64,000 nt of DNA from Streptomyces sp. HUAS MG91. Its GTDB lineage: Bacteria; Actinomycetota; Actinomycetes; Streptomycetales; Streptomycetaceae. The notes under the pieces are model-generated. The model searched no databases. It was not told the DNA's origin and saw nothing but the letters and a program-made list of their open reading frames with translations. Shown here in pieces: positions 35,316-43,777 of this stretch; position 1 is the first letter of the stretch; each line of letters starts with the position of its first letter. The position numbers and the translations under genes were made by a program. The stretch is from contig NZ_CP159534.1 of assembly GCF_040529335.1 (NCBI RefSeq), forward strand, positions 2,542,001-2,606,000, read 5' to 3'.

Positions 35316-36326
35316 ATGCGCCTGGGAATCGCACTCGGCTACTGGGGACGCGGACCGGACCCCGACCACCTCGGGCTCGTACGCGAGGCGGAGGAGCTGG
35401 GCTACGACTCGGTGTGGACGTCCGAGTCGTGGGGCAGCGACGCCTTCACCCCGCTGACCTGGTTCGCCGCGCACACCTCGCGCATCCGGCTCGGTACCGC
35501 GATCGCGCAGATGGCGGCCCGCTCCCCCACCACGACCGCGATGCACGCGCTCACCCTCGACCACCTCTCGGGCGGCCGCACGATGCTCGGGCTCGGGCTG
35601 TCGGGGCCGCAGGTGGTGGAGGGCTGGTACGGGCGCCCGTTCCCCCGCTCCCCGCTGACCGCGACGCGCGAGTACGTGGACGTCGTCCGGCAGGTGCTGC
35701 GGCGCGAGGGTCCCGTCGAGGCCGAAGGCCGCTTCCACTCCCACCCCTACCGGGGCGAGGACGGCACCGGCCTCGGCAAGCCCCTCAAGCCGATCACGCA
35801 TCCGCTCCGCGCCGAGCTGCCGATCCTGCTCGGCGCCGAGGGGCCGAAGAACATCGCGCAGACCACCCGGATCGCGGACGGCTGGCTGCCGCTGTACTGG
35901 TCGCCGACCCGGACCGATGTGTACGAGGCGTCGCTGACCGGTCTCCGCGAGAACTTCATGATCGCCCCGATGGCCCGGGTGAAGGTCTGCGACGACGTCA
36001 GCGAGGGGCTGCTGCCCGTCAAGGCGATGCTGGGCTTCTACATCGGCGGCATGGGCCACGCGACCCGTAACTTCCACGCCGACCTCATGGCGCGGATGGG
36101 GTACGAGGCCGAGGCCCGGCGGATCCAGGAGCTGTTCGCCGAGGGGCGGCGCGAGGAGGCGGTGCTCGCGGTGCCGGACGCGTTCGCCGACGAGATCTCC
36201 CTCGTGGGCCCCCGCGCCCGGATCGCCGAGCGCCTTGAGCTGTGGCGCAAGGGGCCGGTGACGGATCTGCTGGTCCTGTCCCCCGACCGGCACACCCTGC
36301 GCGTGCTGGCGGAGCTCAACTCCTGA
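35316..36326 (+). CDS. LLM-class F420-dependent oxidoreductase
   Basis: A 336-residue luciferase-like TIM barrel. The opening MRLGIALGYWG, then VREAEELGYDSVWTSESWGSDAF and LGTAIAQMAARSPTTTAMHALTLDHLSGGRTMLGLG are class hallmarks; the phosphate-binding loop and ADGWLPLYWSP follow. It would carry out an F420-dependent redox step. A similar protein occurs in the mycobacterial cholesterol gene region, which together with the upstream palindrome suggests a link to the catabolic set; this is inference. Confidence 0.82.
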   Translation: MRLGIALGYWGRGPDPDHLGLVREAEELGYDSVWTSESWGSDAFTPLTWFAAHTSRIRLGTAIAQMAARSPTTTAMHALTLDHLSGGRTMLGLGLSGPQVVEGWYGRPFPRSPLTATREYVDVVRQVLRREGPVEAEGRFHSHPYRGEDGTGLGKPLKPITHPLRAELPILLGAEGPKNIAQTTRIADGWLPLYWSPTRTDVYEASLTGLRENFMIAPMARVKVCDDVSEGLLPVKAMLGFYIGGMGHATRNFHADLMARMGYEAEARRIQELFAEGRREEAVLAVPDAFADEISLVGPRARIAERLELWRKGPVTDLLVLSPDRHTLRVLAELNS

Positions 36327-36341
36327 CCGGCTCCCGTACGG

Positions 36342-36899
36342 TCAGGAGCCCGACGTCAGCTGGGACGCCGACGGCACCTTGTCCTTGACCTCGGCGCCCG
36401 CGCTCTTGCCCGCGTCCTTGACGCTGTTGATGATGTCGTCGAACGACCCGGCGACCGAGTCGACGCCGTCGCCCTTGCGCAGCTTGCTCGGCAGGTCCTT
36501 GAGCGCGTCGATGCCGGCGGTGAGCGGGGCGACCGCCTTGGAGAGCGTGGGGTCGCCCTCGGCGTTCTTCGCCGCGGCCTTCAGCCGGTTGTAGGTGAGC
36601 GCGCCCGCGAGCCCCGCCTTGACCAGGGCGAACTTGCGTCCGTCCGCGCCGGCCTTGAACTTGCCCGCGCGCCACGGCTTCACGATCCACTGGTAGGTGG
36701 CCCCGGCCGCGATGCCCGCGTTGGCCACGAACCGGGTCTTGGCGAGCTTCTGGCGCTCGGCCGAGCTGGACGGCGACGCGGACGACGACGAGGCCGTGTC
36801 CTTGTCGTCGCCGCCGCACGCGGTGGTTCCCGCGACGAGGGCGCCGCACAGGAGGACGGACACGACCGTACGTCGCAGGGGAAGGGCTGAGCTGAGCAC
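36342..36899 (-). CDS. Probable lipoprotein of unknown function
   Basis: A 185-residue protein with a GTG start and GGAGG before it. The hydrophobic signal (about 9-24) ends in AGTTACGG, a weak lipobox with Cys28. A Ser-rich linker (about 35-48) leads to an Ala/Lys-rich helical domain (TRFVANAGIAAGATYQWIVKPWRAGKF, then LVKAGLAGALTYNRLKAAAK). It would be tethered outside the membrane. No family recognised. Confidence 0.65.
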   Translation of the reverse strand: MLSSALPLRRTVVSVLLCGALVAGTTACGGDDKDTASSSSASPSSSAERQKLAKTRFVANAGIAAGATYQWIVKPWRAGKFKAGADGRKFALVKAGLAGALTYNRLKAAAKNAEGDPTLSKAVAPLTAGIDALKDLPSKLRKGDGVDSVAGSFDDIINSVKDAGKSAGAEVKDKVPSASQLTSGS

Positions 36900-37019
36900 C
36901 GCGGGTACCTCCGGGGTGGGACTGCACGCTTTTCCGCAGCGTCACCCGCCCCCCGCACCACCGCCACTCGGGCGCGACCGTACGGGTTTCATCGAACGGG
37001 TCGGGGTCAGACGGAGACC

Positions 37020-37301
37020 ATGTCCTCTACTCGCAGCGGCAACAGCGCGGCCCGAGCGATCGTGGTCGTTGCCGACATCATGGCGCTGATACTCGGTCTG
37101 TGGATCCTGATGTACCTGCTCGATGCCAACCGCGGCAACGACCTGGTCCAGTGGATCCACCATGCGGCCAACTGGCTCGCCGGCTGGTCCCGTGATCTGT
37201 TCACCTTCGACGAGGCCTGGGCCCGCGTGGTCGCCGGATACGGCCTGGCCGCCGTCGTCTACCTGGCCATCGGCCACGCCATCGCGGGCCGGCTGCGCTA
37301 A
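37020..37301 (+). CDS. Small two-helix membrane protein
   Basis: A 93-residue protein with membrane helices at about 13-34 and 68-88 and an amphipathic Trp-rich stretch between them (WIHHAANWLAGWSRDLF). ACGGAG precedes the ATG. It looks like a conserved actinobacterial membrane protein, but I cannot name it. It overlaps the convergent alpha-barrel gene by four bases. Confidence 0.6.
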   Translation: MSSTRSGNSAARAIVVVADIMALILGLWILMYLLDANRGNDLVQWIHHAANWLAGWSRDLFTFDEAWARVVAGYGLAAVVYLAIGHAIAGRLR

Positions 37302-38368
37302 CAGCAGTCCGGCTCCACGCCGGACGGCAGCTGCTCCCCGCCGAACACCGAGCACGTCGCCTCGTCGCCGCCCAGTGCGGCGACGGCGAGCAGGACGGAA
37401 CCGGCGGTCCAGGTGGTCAGCTCCTCCGGCCAGACGGCCCGGTCCTCGAAGACGTAACCGGTCCAGTACAGGCCGGTGCGCGGGTCCCGCAGGTGCTGGA
37501 TGTCCTGGAGGATCGCGAGCGCCCGGTCGGACTCGCCCATCGCCCACAGGGCGAGGGCGAGTTCCGCGCTCTCGCCGCCGGTCACCCACGGGTTCGGCAC
37601 GACGCAGCGCACGCCGAGGCCGGGCACGACGAAGCGGTCCCAGTCGGCCTCGATGCGCCGCTGGGCCTCGGCGCCGCGCAGCGCGCCGCCGAGGACCGGG
37701 TAGTACCAGTCCATCGAGTAGCGGTTCTTGTCGAGGAACCGGTCCGGGTGGCGGCGGATCGCGTGCCGCAGCGCGCCGAGCGCCAACTCCCAGTCGGGCT
37801 GCGGCTCTTCGCGCTGTTCGGCGATGGCGAGCGCACAGCGCAGGGCCTGGTGGATCGACGAACTCCCGGTCAGCAGCGCGTCGTTGACGGGTGTGCCGTC
37901 GTCCTCGCGCTTCCAGCCGATCTGCCCGCCGGGCTGCTGGAGCCGCAGCACCCACTCGACGGCCGCGCACACGGTGGGCCACATGCGGTCCAGGAACGCG
38001 TCGTCGCCGGTGGAGAGGTAGTGGTGCCAGACGCCCACGGCCACGTACGCCACGAAGTTGGACTCGCGGCCGCGGTCGGTGATGTCGTGCGGGTCGCCGT
38101 CGTGGTAGGCGGCGTACCAGGAGCCGTCCTCGTTCTGGTGCCGGGCGAGCCAGTCGTAGGCCCGCTCCGCGGCGTCGTGCTCGCCGGCCACGTCGAGGGC
38201 CATGGCGGCCTCGGTGTGGTCCCAGGGGTCGAGGTGGTGGCGGCGGAACCAGGGCAGGGCGCCGTCCGGGCGCTGCACCGCGAGGATGCCGCGCACCGTC
38301 AGGGCTGCCTGATCCGCCGTCAGAACTCCTGGCAGGACGAGGAGTTCGGTCCGCTCGGGGCTGCTCAC
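37298..38368 (-). CDS. (alpha/alpha)6-barrel protein, prenyltransferase/glycosidase-like
   Basis: A 356-residue protein with repeated helical units carrying acidic/aromatic loops: PDGALPWFRRHHLDPWDHTEAAMALDVAG, WLARHQNEDGSWYAAYHDGD, ESNFVAYVAVGVWHHYL, and MDWYYPVLGGALRG. The QNEDGSW type of repeat is shared by prenyltransferase/squalene cyclase and six-hairpin glycosidase folds. It has no signal peptide, so it is likely cytosolic. It overlaps the methyltransferase stop by four bases and is the third gene of a glycosyltransferase/methyltransferase cassette, which favours a glycan substrate. Confidence 0.65.
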   Translation of the reverse strand: MSSPERTELLVLPGVLTADQAALTVRGILAVQRPDGALPWFRRHHLDPWDHTEAAMALDVAGEHDAAERAYDWLARHQNEDGSWYAAYHDGDPHDITDRGRESNFVAYVAVGVWHHYLSTGDDAFLDRMWPTVCAAVEWVLRLQQPGGQIGWKREDDGTPVNDALLTGSSSIHQALRCALAIAEQREEPQPDWELALGALRHAIRRHPDRFLDKNRYSMDWYYPVLGGALRGAEAQRRIEADWDRFVVPGLGVRCVVPNPWVTGGESAELALALWAMGESDRALAILQDIQHLRDPRTGLYWTGYVFEDRAVWPEELTTWTAGSVLLAVAALGGDEATCSVFGGEQLPSGVEPDCC

Positions 38369-39105
38369 TCAGTGGCCCCGGCGGCCTGGGGCAGGTGCGG
38401 CTTGGTGGCGTAGGCGACGAAGCTCTTGCCGACGACGGGGTTGAGCAGCTGCTCGGCGACCCGGGTCAGGGCGGGCTTCTTCATGATGTCCCAGACCAGG
38501 AGCTTGTGGTACGCCTTGACCGGCAGCGCCTTGTCGTTGTCGACGCCGAACGCGCACTTGAGCCACCAGTACGGGGCGTGCAGCGCGTGGGCGTGGTGGG
38601 TGCCGTACGGCTTGAGCCCGGCCTCGCGCATCTTTCCGAGGAGTTCGTCGGCCTTGTAGATGCGGATGTGGCCGCCCTCGACCTCGTGGTACTCGTCGGA
38701 GAGCGCCCAGCAGACCTTCTCGGGGCCGTAGCGCGGGACGGTCACCGCGATCCGGCCGCCCGGCTTGAGGACGCGCACCATCTCGGCGAGCACCCCCTTG
38801 TCGTCGGGGATGTGCTCCATGACCTCGCTGATGATGACGACGTCGAACGACTCGTCGGGGAAGGGGAGTTGGAGCGCGTCACCCTCCATCGCGGTGGCGG
38901 TGGCGCCCGCCGGGGCCTCGCCGGCCTCCTTCATCGCGGCGAACCACTTGGCGACCTCGGCGATCTCTTCCTTGTTCTGGTCGAGCGCGACGACCTGGGC
39001 CCCGCGCCGGTAGCACTCGAAGGCGTGCCGTCCGGCCCCGCACCCGAGATCGAGGACGCGGTCGCCCGCGGCGAGCGGGAAACGGGTGAAGTCGACGGTC
39101 AGCAC
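38365..39105 (-). CDS. Class I SAM-dependent methyltransferase
   Basis: A 246-residue methyltransferase from a GTG at 39105. Motif I VLDLGCGAGRHAFECYRRGAQVVALD is complete, then VVIISEVMEHIPDD and EMVRVLKPGGRIAVTVPRYG. The C-terminal part (THHAHALHAPYWWLKCAFG) is typical of methyltransferases acting on lipids or saccharides. Its start lies inside the glycosyltransferase stop region (7-base overlap), so the two are coupled. It may methylate the glycan or glycolipid made by that enzyme. Confidence 0.82.
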   Translation of the reverse strand: MLTVDFTRFPLAAGDRVLDLGCGAGRHAFECYRRGAQVVALDQNKEEIAEVAKWFAAMKEAGEAPAGATATAMEGDALQLPFPDESFDVVIISEVMEHIPDDKGVLAEMVRVLKPGGRIAVTVPRYGPEKVCWALSDEYHEVEGGHIRIYKADELLGKMREAGLKPYGTHHAHALHAPYWWLKCAFGVDNDKALPVKAYHKLLVWDIMKKPALTRVAEQLLNPVVGKSFVAYATKPHLPQAAGATE

Positions 39106-40415
39106 GTGGCCCTGCTTTCCTCTGGGGTTTCCTGGTGGGGTCGGACGGAGTGGGCGGGGGCGCGCTCCATCGACTCGCGGTACAGCTCGGCGGTGCCCTG
39201 CGCGGCCCGCGCCCATGTGAAGCGGTCGAGGACCCGGGCGCGGCCCGCCGCGCCGAGCCGACGCCGCAGCTCCGGGTCGCCCAGCATGCGGCTCAGGGCC
39301 GTGGCGAGCGCCCCCGCGTCGCCGGTCGGGACGGCGAGGCAGGTCTCGCCGTCGGGCCCGGCGACCTCGGGGATCGCGCCGCCCTTGGTGGCGACGAGCG
39401 GGGTGCCGGTGGCCATGGCCTCGGCGGCGGGCAGGGAGAAGCCTTCGTAGAGCGAGGGCACGCAGGCGACCTGCGCGGAGCGCACCAGGTCGACGAGTTC
39501 GGCGTCGCTGATGCCCTTCACGAACTCGACGGCGCCCTCCAGCCCGTACCGCTCCATGGCCTGGGCGACCGGGCCCTCCTCGGGGCGCTTGCCGACGACG
39601 ACGAGATGGGCCTCGGGGTGGTCGGCGCGCACCTTGGCGAGCGCTTCGACGAGGAAGACAAGGCCCTTGAGGGGCACGTCTGCGCTGGAGGTGGTGACGA
39701 TGCGGCCGGGGATCTCGGGGACCGCCGGGTCCGGGGAGAACAGGTCGGTGTCGGCGCCGATGTGGACGACGCGGATGCGGTCCTGGCGGACGCCGAGGTG
39801 CTGGACGATCTCGTCGCGGGAGGTGCCGGAGACGGTGAGCACGGAGGGCACCCGGCGGGCGACGCGCTTCTGCATGCGGGTGAAGGCGTACCAGCGGCGC
39901 TTGGAAAGGCGCTGCTGCCAGGTCTGCGCGGCGTCCAGCTCCAGCTGCCGGTCGACGGTGATGGGGTGGTGGATGGTGGTGACCAGTGGGGCGCCGATGT
40001 CGCCCAACAGGCCGTAGCCGAGCGTCTGGTTGTCGTGCACGACGTCGAACTCGCCGCGCCTGGCGCGCAGATGGTGGCGGGCGCGCAGCGAGAACGTCAG
40101 CGGTTCGGGGAAGCCGCCGGTGCGCATGGTGGCGAATTCGAGGGCGTCGACCCAGTCGCGGAACTCGTCGCGCTTCGGCGTGCGGAACGGGTCGGGGCTG
40201 CGGTACAGGTCCAGGCTCGGCAGCTCGGTGAGGGAGAGGCCGTCGGCCCCGGGAACCTCGTCGAGCACCGGATAGGGCTGGGCGCCGATGACCTCGACCC
40301 GGTGGCCGAGGCGGGCCAGCTCACGGGAGAGGTGGCGTACGTACACGCCCTGGCCACCGCAGAACGGGTTGCCCTTGTACGTGAGGAGAGCGATGCGCAA
40401 CGACTCCGCGGTCAC
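39099..40415 (-). CDS. GT4-family glycosyltransferase
   Basis: A 438-residue GT-B glycosyltransferase from a GTG at 40415. The acceptor domain opens RIALLTYKGNPFCGGQGVYVRHLSRELARLGH with the Gly-rich loop. The donor domain has TTSSADVPLKGLVFLVEALAKV and the GT4 motif CVPSLYEGFSLPAAEAMATGTPLVATKGGAIPEV, with the ExxxxxxxE pair. It transfers an activated sugar. It heads a three-gene cassette and is divergent from the kstR-like gene over 229 bases with a KstR site, so it may itself be under KstR control. Confidence 0.85.
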   Translation of the reverse strand: MTAESLRIALLTYKGNPFCGGQGVYVRHLSRELARLGHRVEVIGAQPYPVLDEVPGADGLSLTELPSLDLYRSPDPFRTPKRDEFRDWVDALEFATMRTGGFPEPLTFSLRARHHLRARRGEFDVVHDNQTLGYGLLGDIGAPLVTTIHHPITVDRQLELDAAQTWQQRLSKRRWYAFTRMQKRVARRVPSVLTVSGTSRDEIVQHLGVRQDRIRVVHIGADTDLFSPDPAVPEIPGRIVTTSSADVPLKGLVFLVEALAKVRADHPEAHLVVVGKRPEEGPVAQAMERYGLEGAVEFVKGISDAELVDLVRSAQVACVPSLYEGFSLPAAEAMATGTPLVATKGGAIPEVAGPDGETCLAVPTGDAGALATALSRMLGDPELRRRLGAAGRARVLDRFTWARAAQGTAELYRESMERAPAHSVRPHQETPEESRATC

Positions 40416-40490
40416 TCCAGGCCACCCTTCTCTCCTGCTTGCCCGTGGACATCCCGGCCTGCCAGTGGACACTACGTGGGGACGCTAATC

Positions 40491-40504
40491 TAGAACAAGT
40501 TTCA
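40491..40504. promoter_or_regulatory. KstR-like operator, exact consensus match
   Basis: TAGAACAAGTTTCA matches TNNAACNNGTTNNA fully. It lies between the glycosyltransferase cassette and the kstR-like gene, fitting autoregulation of the repressor as known for mycobacterial KstR. Confidence 0.75.
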
Positions 40505-40600
40505 GACTTGATCGTTCAATGAGGATCGAATCTACCGGCTGGTAGCGGGCGTGTGGCAGGCGGATCGGGTGATTCGCGCCACGGGCCGTCACGTCGGGAG

Positions 40601-40640
40601 ACGGAAGCGGACGGAAGCCGACGGATGCGGACGGAAGCAG
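40601..40640. repeat. Four tandem decamers upstream of the kstR-like gene
   Basis: Units ACGGAAGCGG, ACGGAAGCCG, ACGGATGCGG, ACGGAAGCAG lie head to tail, ending four bases before the start codon. Each has a Shine-Dalgarno-like GGAAG/GGATG core, so the array supplies the ribosome binding site in four copies. Confidence 0.9.
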
Positions 40641-40644
40641 GCAG

Positions 40645-41271
40645 ATGACAGCTCCGGATGCCAGAAGCAGCGGCGCTCAGGGCGCCCCCGCGCTCACCGA
40701 GCGGCAGGAGGCGCGGCGCCGCCGGATCCTGCACGCGAGCGCGCAGCTCGCGGCGCGCGGCGGGTTCGACGCGGTGCAGATGCGCGAGGTCGCCGAGTCG
40801 TCCCAGGTCGCCCTCGGCACGCTGTACCGCTACTTCCCCAGCAAGGTCCATCTGCTGGTCGCCACCATGCAGGACCAGCTCCAGCACATGCACACCACGG
40901 TCCGCAAGCGCCCGCCGTCCTCCGACGCGCCCTCCGAGCGGGTCGCCGAGACGCTGATGCGGGCCTTCCGGGCCCTTCAGCGCGAGCCGCATCTGGCCGA
41001 CGCGATGGTGCGTGCGCTGACCTTCGCGGACCGCAGCGTCAGCCCCGAGGTGGACCAGGTGTCCCGCCAGACCACGGCGATCATCCTGGACGCGATGGAG
41101 CTGGACGACCCGAGCCCCGCGCAGCTCTCGGCGGTCCGGGTCATCGAGCACACCTGGCACTCGGCCCTGATCACCTGGCTGTCGGGCCGCGCGTCGATCG
41201 CCCAGGTGAAGATCGACATCGAGACCGTGTGCCGCCTGATCGATCTGACGTCGGCCGAATCCCGCCACTGA
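40645..41271 (+). CDS. kstR: TetR-family repressor, KstR-like
   Basis: A 208-residue TetR protein. The helix-turn-helix (about 28-73) ends in MREVAESSQVALGTLYRYFPSKVHLLVATM, which closely matches the recognition region of mycobacterial KstR, the repressor of cholesterol catabolism. The C-terminal part (LQREPHLADAMVRALTFADRSVSPEVDQVSR, then VIEHTWHSALITWLSGRAS) also follows KstR. KstR binds TNNAACNNGTTNNA and is released by steroid acyl-CoA intermediates. An exact site lies upstream and others precede catabolic genes in this window, which strongly supports the call. Confidence 0.78.
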   Translation: MTAPDARSSGAQGAPALTERQEARRRRILHASAQLAARGGFDAVQMREVAESSQVALGTLYRYFPSKVHLLVATMQDQLQHMHTTVRKRPPSSDAPSERVAETLMRAFRALQREPHLADAMVRALTFADRSVSPEVDQVSRQTTAIILDAMELDDPSPAQLSAVRVIEHTWHSALITWLSGRASIAQVKIDIETVCRLIDLTSAESRH

Positions 41272-41390
41272 ATCGCGATTTTGTTGCCGTGCGCCCCTCG
41301 GACCTGCGGGGGCGCACGGCCGCGCGGTATGCGCCCTCGATCCTCCCGTTGGTGCGTTCCGCGAGTCGACATCCGGGAACCTGCCCCATC

Positions 41391-41434
41391 CAATGAGTCA
41401 TTGAATGAGTCTTTGAACAAGCCCTTCAAAGGGC
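41391..41434. promoter_or_regulatory. Palindrome and hairpin upstream of ramR
   Basis: CAATGAGTCATTG (41391-41403) is a perfect palindrome and is partly repeated as AATGAGTCTTTGAA directly after. GCCCTTCAAAGGGC (41421-41434) follows. The region is AT-rich for this genome and lies 46-90 bases before ramR; it is a likely regulator binding area. Confidence 0.55.
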
Positions 41435-41479
41435 GAAGAGACTCGACCGACACAGAGCTGACCACTCTGAGGGGGACAT

Positions 41480-42079
41480 GTGATCCGGGTACTTCTCGTG
41501 CACGACTTATGCCTCATGCGTGCGGCCCTCGCCGACCGTCTGGCGAGGGAGCCCGATCTGGAGGTGCACCACGCGCCCTGGCGCGGCGCGTCCCGCCGTG
41601 CGAGCGCGCTCCGGCCGCACCTGTGCGTGGCCGACCTCGACTGCGAGGAGAACTACGGGATGCCGCCCCTGGGGGATCTGCACACCGGCGGCCCGGGCCG
41701 GGCGCTGCTGGTGCTCGCCACCTCCGGCCGCCCCGGCCTGCTGCGCCGGGCGGCGGAGGCGAACGCGCTGGGGTTCGTGGACAAGGCAGGGCCGGTGGAG
41801 CAACTGCTGACCGGGATAAGACGGGTGGCCGAGGGGCAGCGGTACGTGGACGAGTCCCTGGGCTTCGGGCTGCTTCAGGCCGCACGGAATCCGCTGACCA
41901 GGCGGGAGCTGAGCGTGCTGTCGCTGGCCGCCGACGGTGCGTCGGTCGCCGAGATAGCGCGCAGCCTGCACCTGTCCAACGGCACGGTGCGCAACTACAT
42001 GGCCGCCATCACCCGCAAGACCGGCGCCCGCAACCGGGTGGACGCCATCCGCATCTCACAGGGGGCGGGCTGGCTGTGA
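41480..42079 (+). CDS. ramR: RamR-like response regulator of the SapB locus
   Basis: A 199-residue NarL-type regulator. The receiver is degenerate: the usual acidic pair near residue 8 is His-Asp (LLVHDLCLM), the acceptor region is VADLDCEENYG, and Lys is kept in VDKAGP. The LuxR helix-turn-helix is intact (LTRRELSVLSLAADGASVAEIARSLHLSNGTVRNYMAAITRKTG). No kinase gene is adjacent. Position next to ramCSAB and the family resemblance identify it as RamR/AmfR, which activates the lanthipeptide operon for aerial growth. It is convergent with the operon end. Confidence 0.82.
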   Translation: MIRVLLVHDLCLMRAALADRLAREPDLEVHHAPWRGASRRASALRPHLCVADLDCEENYGMPPLGDLHTGGPGRALLVLATSGRPGLLRRAAEANALGFVDKAGPVEQLLTGIRRVAEGQRYVDESLGFGLLQAARNPLTRRELSVLSLAADGASVAEIARSLHLSNGTVRNYMAAITRKTGARNRVDAIRISQGAGWL

Positions 42080-43777
42080 GGGGGGCCGGGGCGCTCCGTC
42101 CCACACGCCGGTCAGGTCCCGGTAGAGCCCGGAGCGCGCCAGCAGCTCCCGGTGTCCGCCGCTCAGGACCCGCCGCCCGTCCATGACGAGGATCAGCTCG
42201 GCCCGCCGGGCCGAGCTGATCCGGTGCGCGATGACGACGAGGGTGCCGCCGGGACGGGCCGCGAACGCCCGCTCCGCGCGGGCCTCGGCCATCGGGTCCA
42301 GATGGCAGGTGGCCTCGTCGAGCACGGCCAGCGGTGCGGGTGAGAGATAGGCGCGGGCCAGGGCGATCAGCTGGCGCTCGCCGGCGGAGAGCGCCGCGAG
42401 CGCGGCCGGGCCGAGAGGAGCGTCGAGCCCGCCGAGCCGTTCCAGAAGCGAATCGAGCCCCAACACCTCGGCTGCATGGGCGAGTTCGTCGTCGGGGACG
42501 CCGTCGGGGCGCAGATAGCCGAGGTTGGCGCGCAGGGTGCCGCTGAAGACGTACGCCTCCTGCGGGATCAGCACCCGCCGTGCGGCCGCCTCCCGCGAGC
42601 GGGCCGGGTATCCGTCCACCAGGACCTCTCCGGCGCCGGGCACGAGGAGCCCGGCGACGAGTCCGGCCAGGGTCGACTTGCCGATGCCGCTGGGCCCGAC
42701 GACGGCGAGGTGGCCGCCGTGCGGGACGGCGAGGTCGAGGCCGTCGAGGACCGGCTCGGCGCCGGGGCCGTAGGCGAAGGTCAGCCCGGAGACCTCCAGG
42801 GCGGGCCTGCCCGGCCGCGGCGCCGCCGCCTCCGCCGGACCGTCCCGGTGCCCGGTCTCGTACGCGGTCAGCCTGCGCAGGACGACGACGAGGCGGGAGC
42901 CGCCGGTGCCGAGGCCGTGGATGAGGCTCTGCAGGGCGGGCAGCAGGGACTGGGTGACGTAGGCGACGGCGCCGACCAGGGCGCCGGGGGTCACTCCGCG
43001 CTCCAGGGTCCAGGGGGCGGTGAACAGCAGCAGCAGGAGCGGCAGTTGGCCGCCGAGGGCGAGTGCGAGGACTCGGGGCGCCGACCACCGGGCCAGGCTG
43101 CGCGAGGCCCGCGCCTCGCGGTCGACGAGGAGACCCGCGGCGTCGGCGGTGGCGTCCTCGGCGCCCGCCGCGGTGACGTCCCTGAGGCCCGCGCAGACGG
43201 TGCCGAGCCGGGCGGAGACGGCTTCGTCGGCGGTGAGGAACACCTCCTGGCGGCGGGCCAGCGGGCGCAGGGTGGCCAGGAACAGGGCGAGCCCGGCGAC
43301 CAGCGGCGGGGCGACGACGAGCAGCAGGACGGGGGCGAGCGAGCACAGGCCGATCAGGGCGCCGGCCGCGGTGAACACGAACGACCGGGAGACCATGACC
43401 AGGCCCGCGAAGGTGTCGCGGGCGATCTCGACCTGCTGGGTGAGCCGGGACACCGCTCCCCCGTCGGCGTCCCGCACCCCGCGCGCGACGACCCGGCGCA
43501 CGAGGGCGTCCCTGGCCGGTTCGACGAGGTCGGCGACGGCGCCGTAGACCCGGGCGGTGCCCAGGGCGCCCGCGCCGACCCCGAGGGCGGCGACGGCGAG
43601 CCAGAGCAGTCCCGTGCCCTGGCGTCCGGCGAGGAAGCCGTCGTCGAGGGCGCGGGCGAGCGCGAGGCCGAGCAGGAAGGTCTGGCCGGTCTCCAGGACC
43701 GACCAGGCCGCGAGCCGGACGAGGGTGCCGCGGCGGCGCAGCAGGAAGCGGGCGCCGAGGCGGGAGAGGTCGCTCAC
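42056..43777 (-). CDS. ramB: Lanthipeptide ABC transporter, permease-ATPase fusion
   Basis: A 573-residue half transporter: six membrane helices (about 20-320), then an ATPase with Walker A GPSGIGKST, a signature altered to LSAGERQ, Walker B (LAVLDEATCHLD) and H-loop (VVIAHRISSARRA). GTG start overlaps the previous stop (GTGA). It overlaps the convergent ramR end by 24 bases. It should pair with the preceding half transporter as a heterodimer exporting the RamS product. The A/B naming is by gene order and may be swapped. Confidence 0.82.
   Translation of the reverse strand: MSDLSRLGARFLLRRRGTLVRLAAWSVLETGQTFLLGLALARALDDGFLAGRQGTGLLWLAVAALGVGAGALGTARVYGAVADLVEPARDALVRRVVARGVRDADGGAVSRLTQQVEIARDTFAGLVMVSRSFVFTAAGALIGLCSLAPVLLLVVAPPLVAGLALFLATLRPLARRQEVFLTADEAVSARLGTVCAGLRDVTAAGAEDATADAAGLLVDREARASRSLARWSAPRVLALALGGQLPLLLLLFTAPWTLERGVTPGALVGAVAYVTQSLLPALQSLIHGLGTGGSRLVVVLRRLTAYETGHRDGPAEAAAPRPGRPALEVSGLTFAYGPGAEPVLDGLDLAVPHGGHLAVVGPSGIGKSTLAGLVAGLLVPGAGEVLVDGYPARSREAAARRVLIPQEAYVFSGTLRANLGYLRPDGVPDDELAHAAEVLGLDSLLERLGGLDAPLGPAALAALSAGERQLIALARAYLSPAPLAVLDEATCHLDPMAEARAERAFAARPGGTLVVIAHRISSARRAELILVMDGRRVLSGGHRELLARSGLYRDLTGVWDGAPRPPSQPARPL

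Noticed and set aside
37298..38368. Calling the alpha-barrel protein a terpene cyclase or prenyltransferase
   Set aside because: No DxDD or other cyclase catalytic motif is visible, and the neighbours handle sugars; only the fold class is supported.
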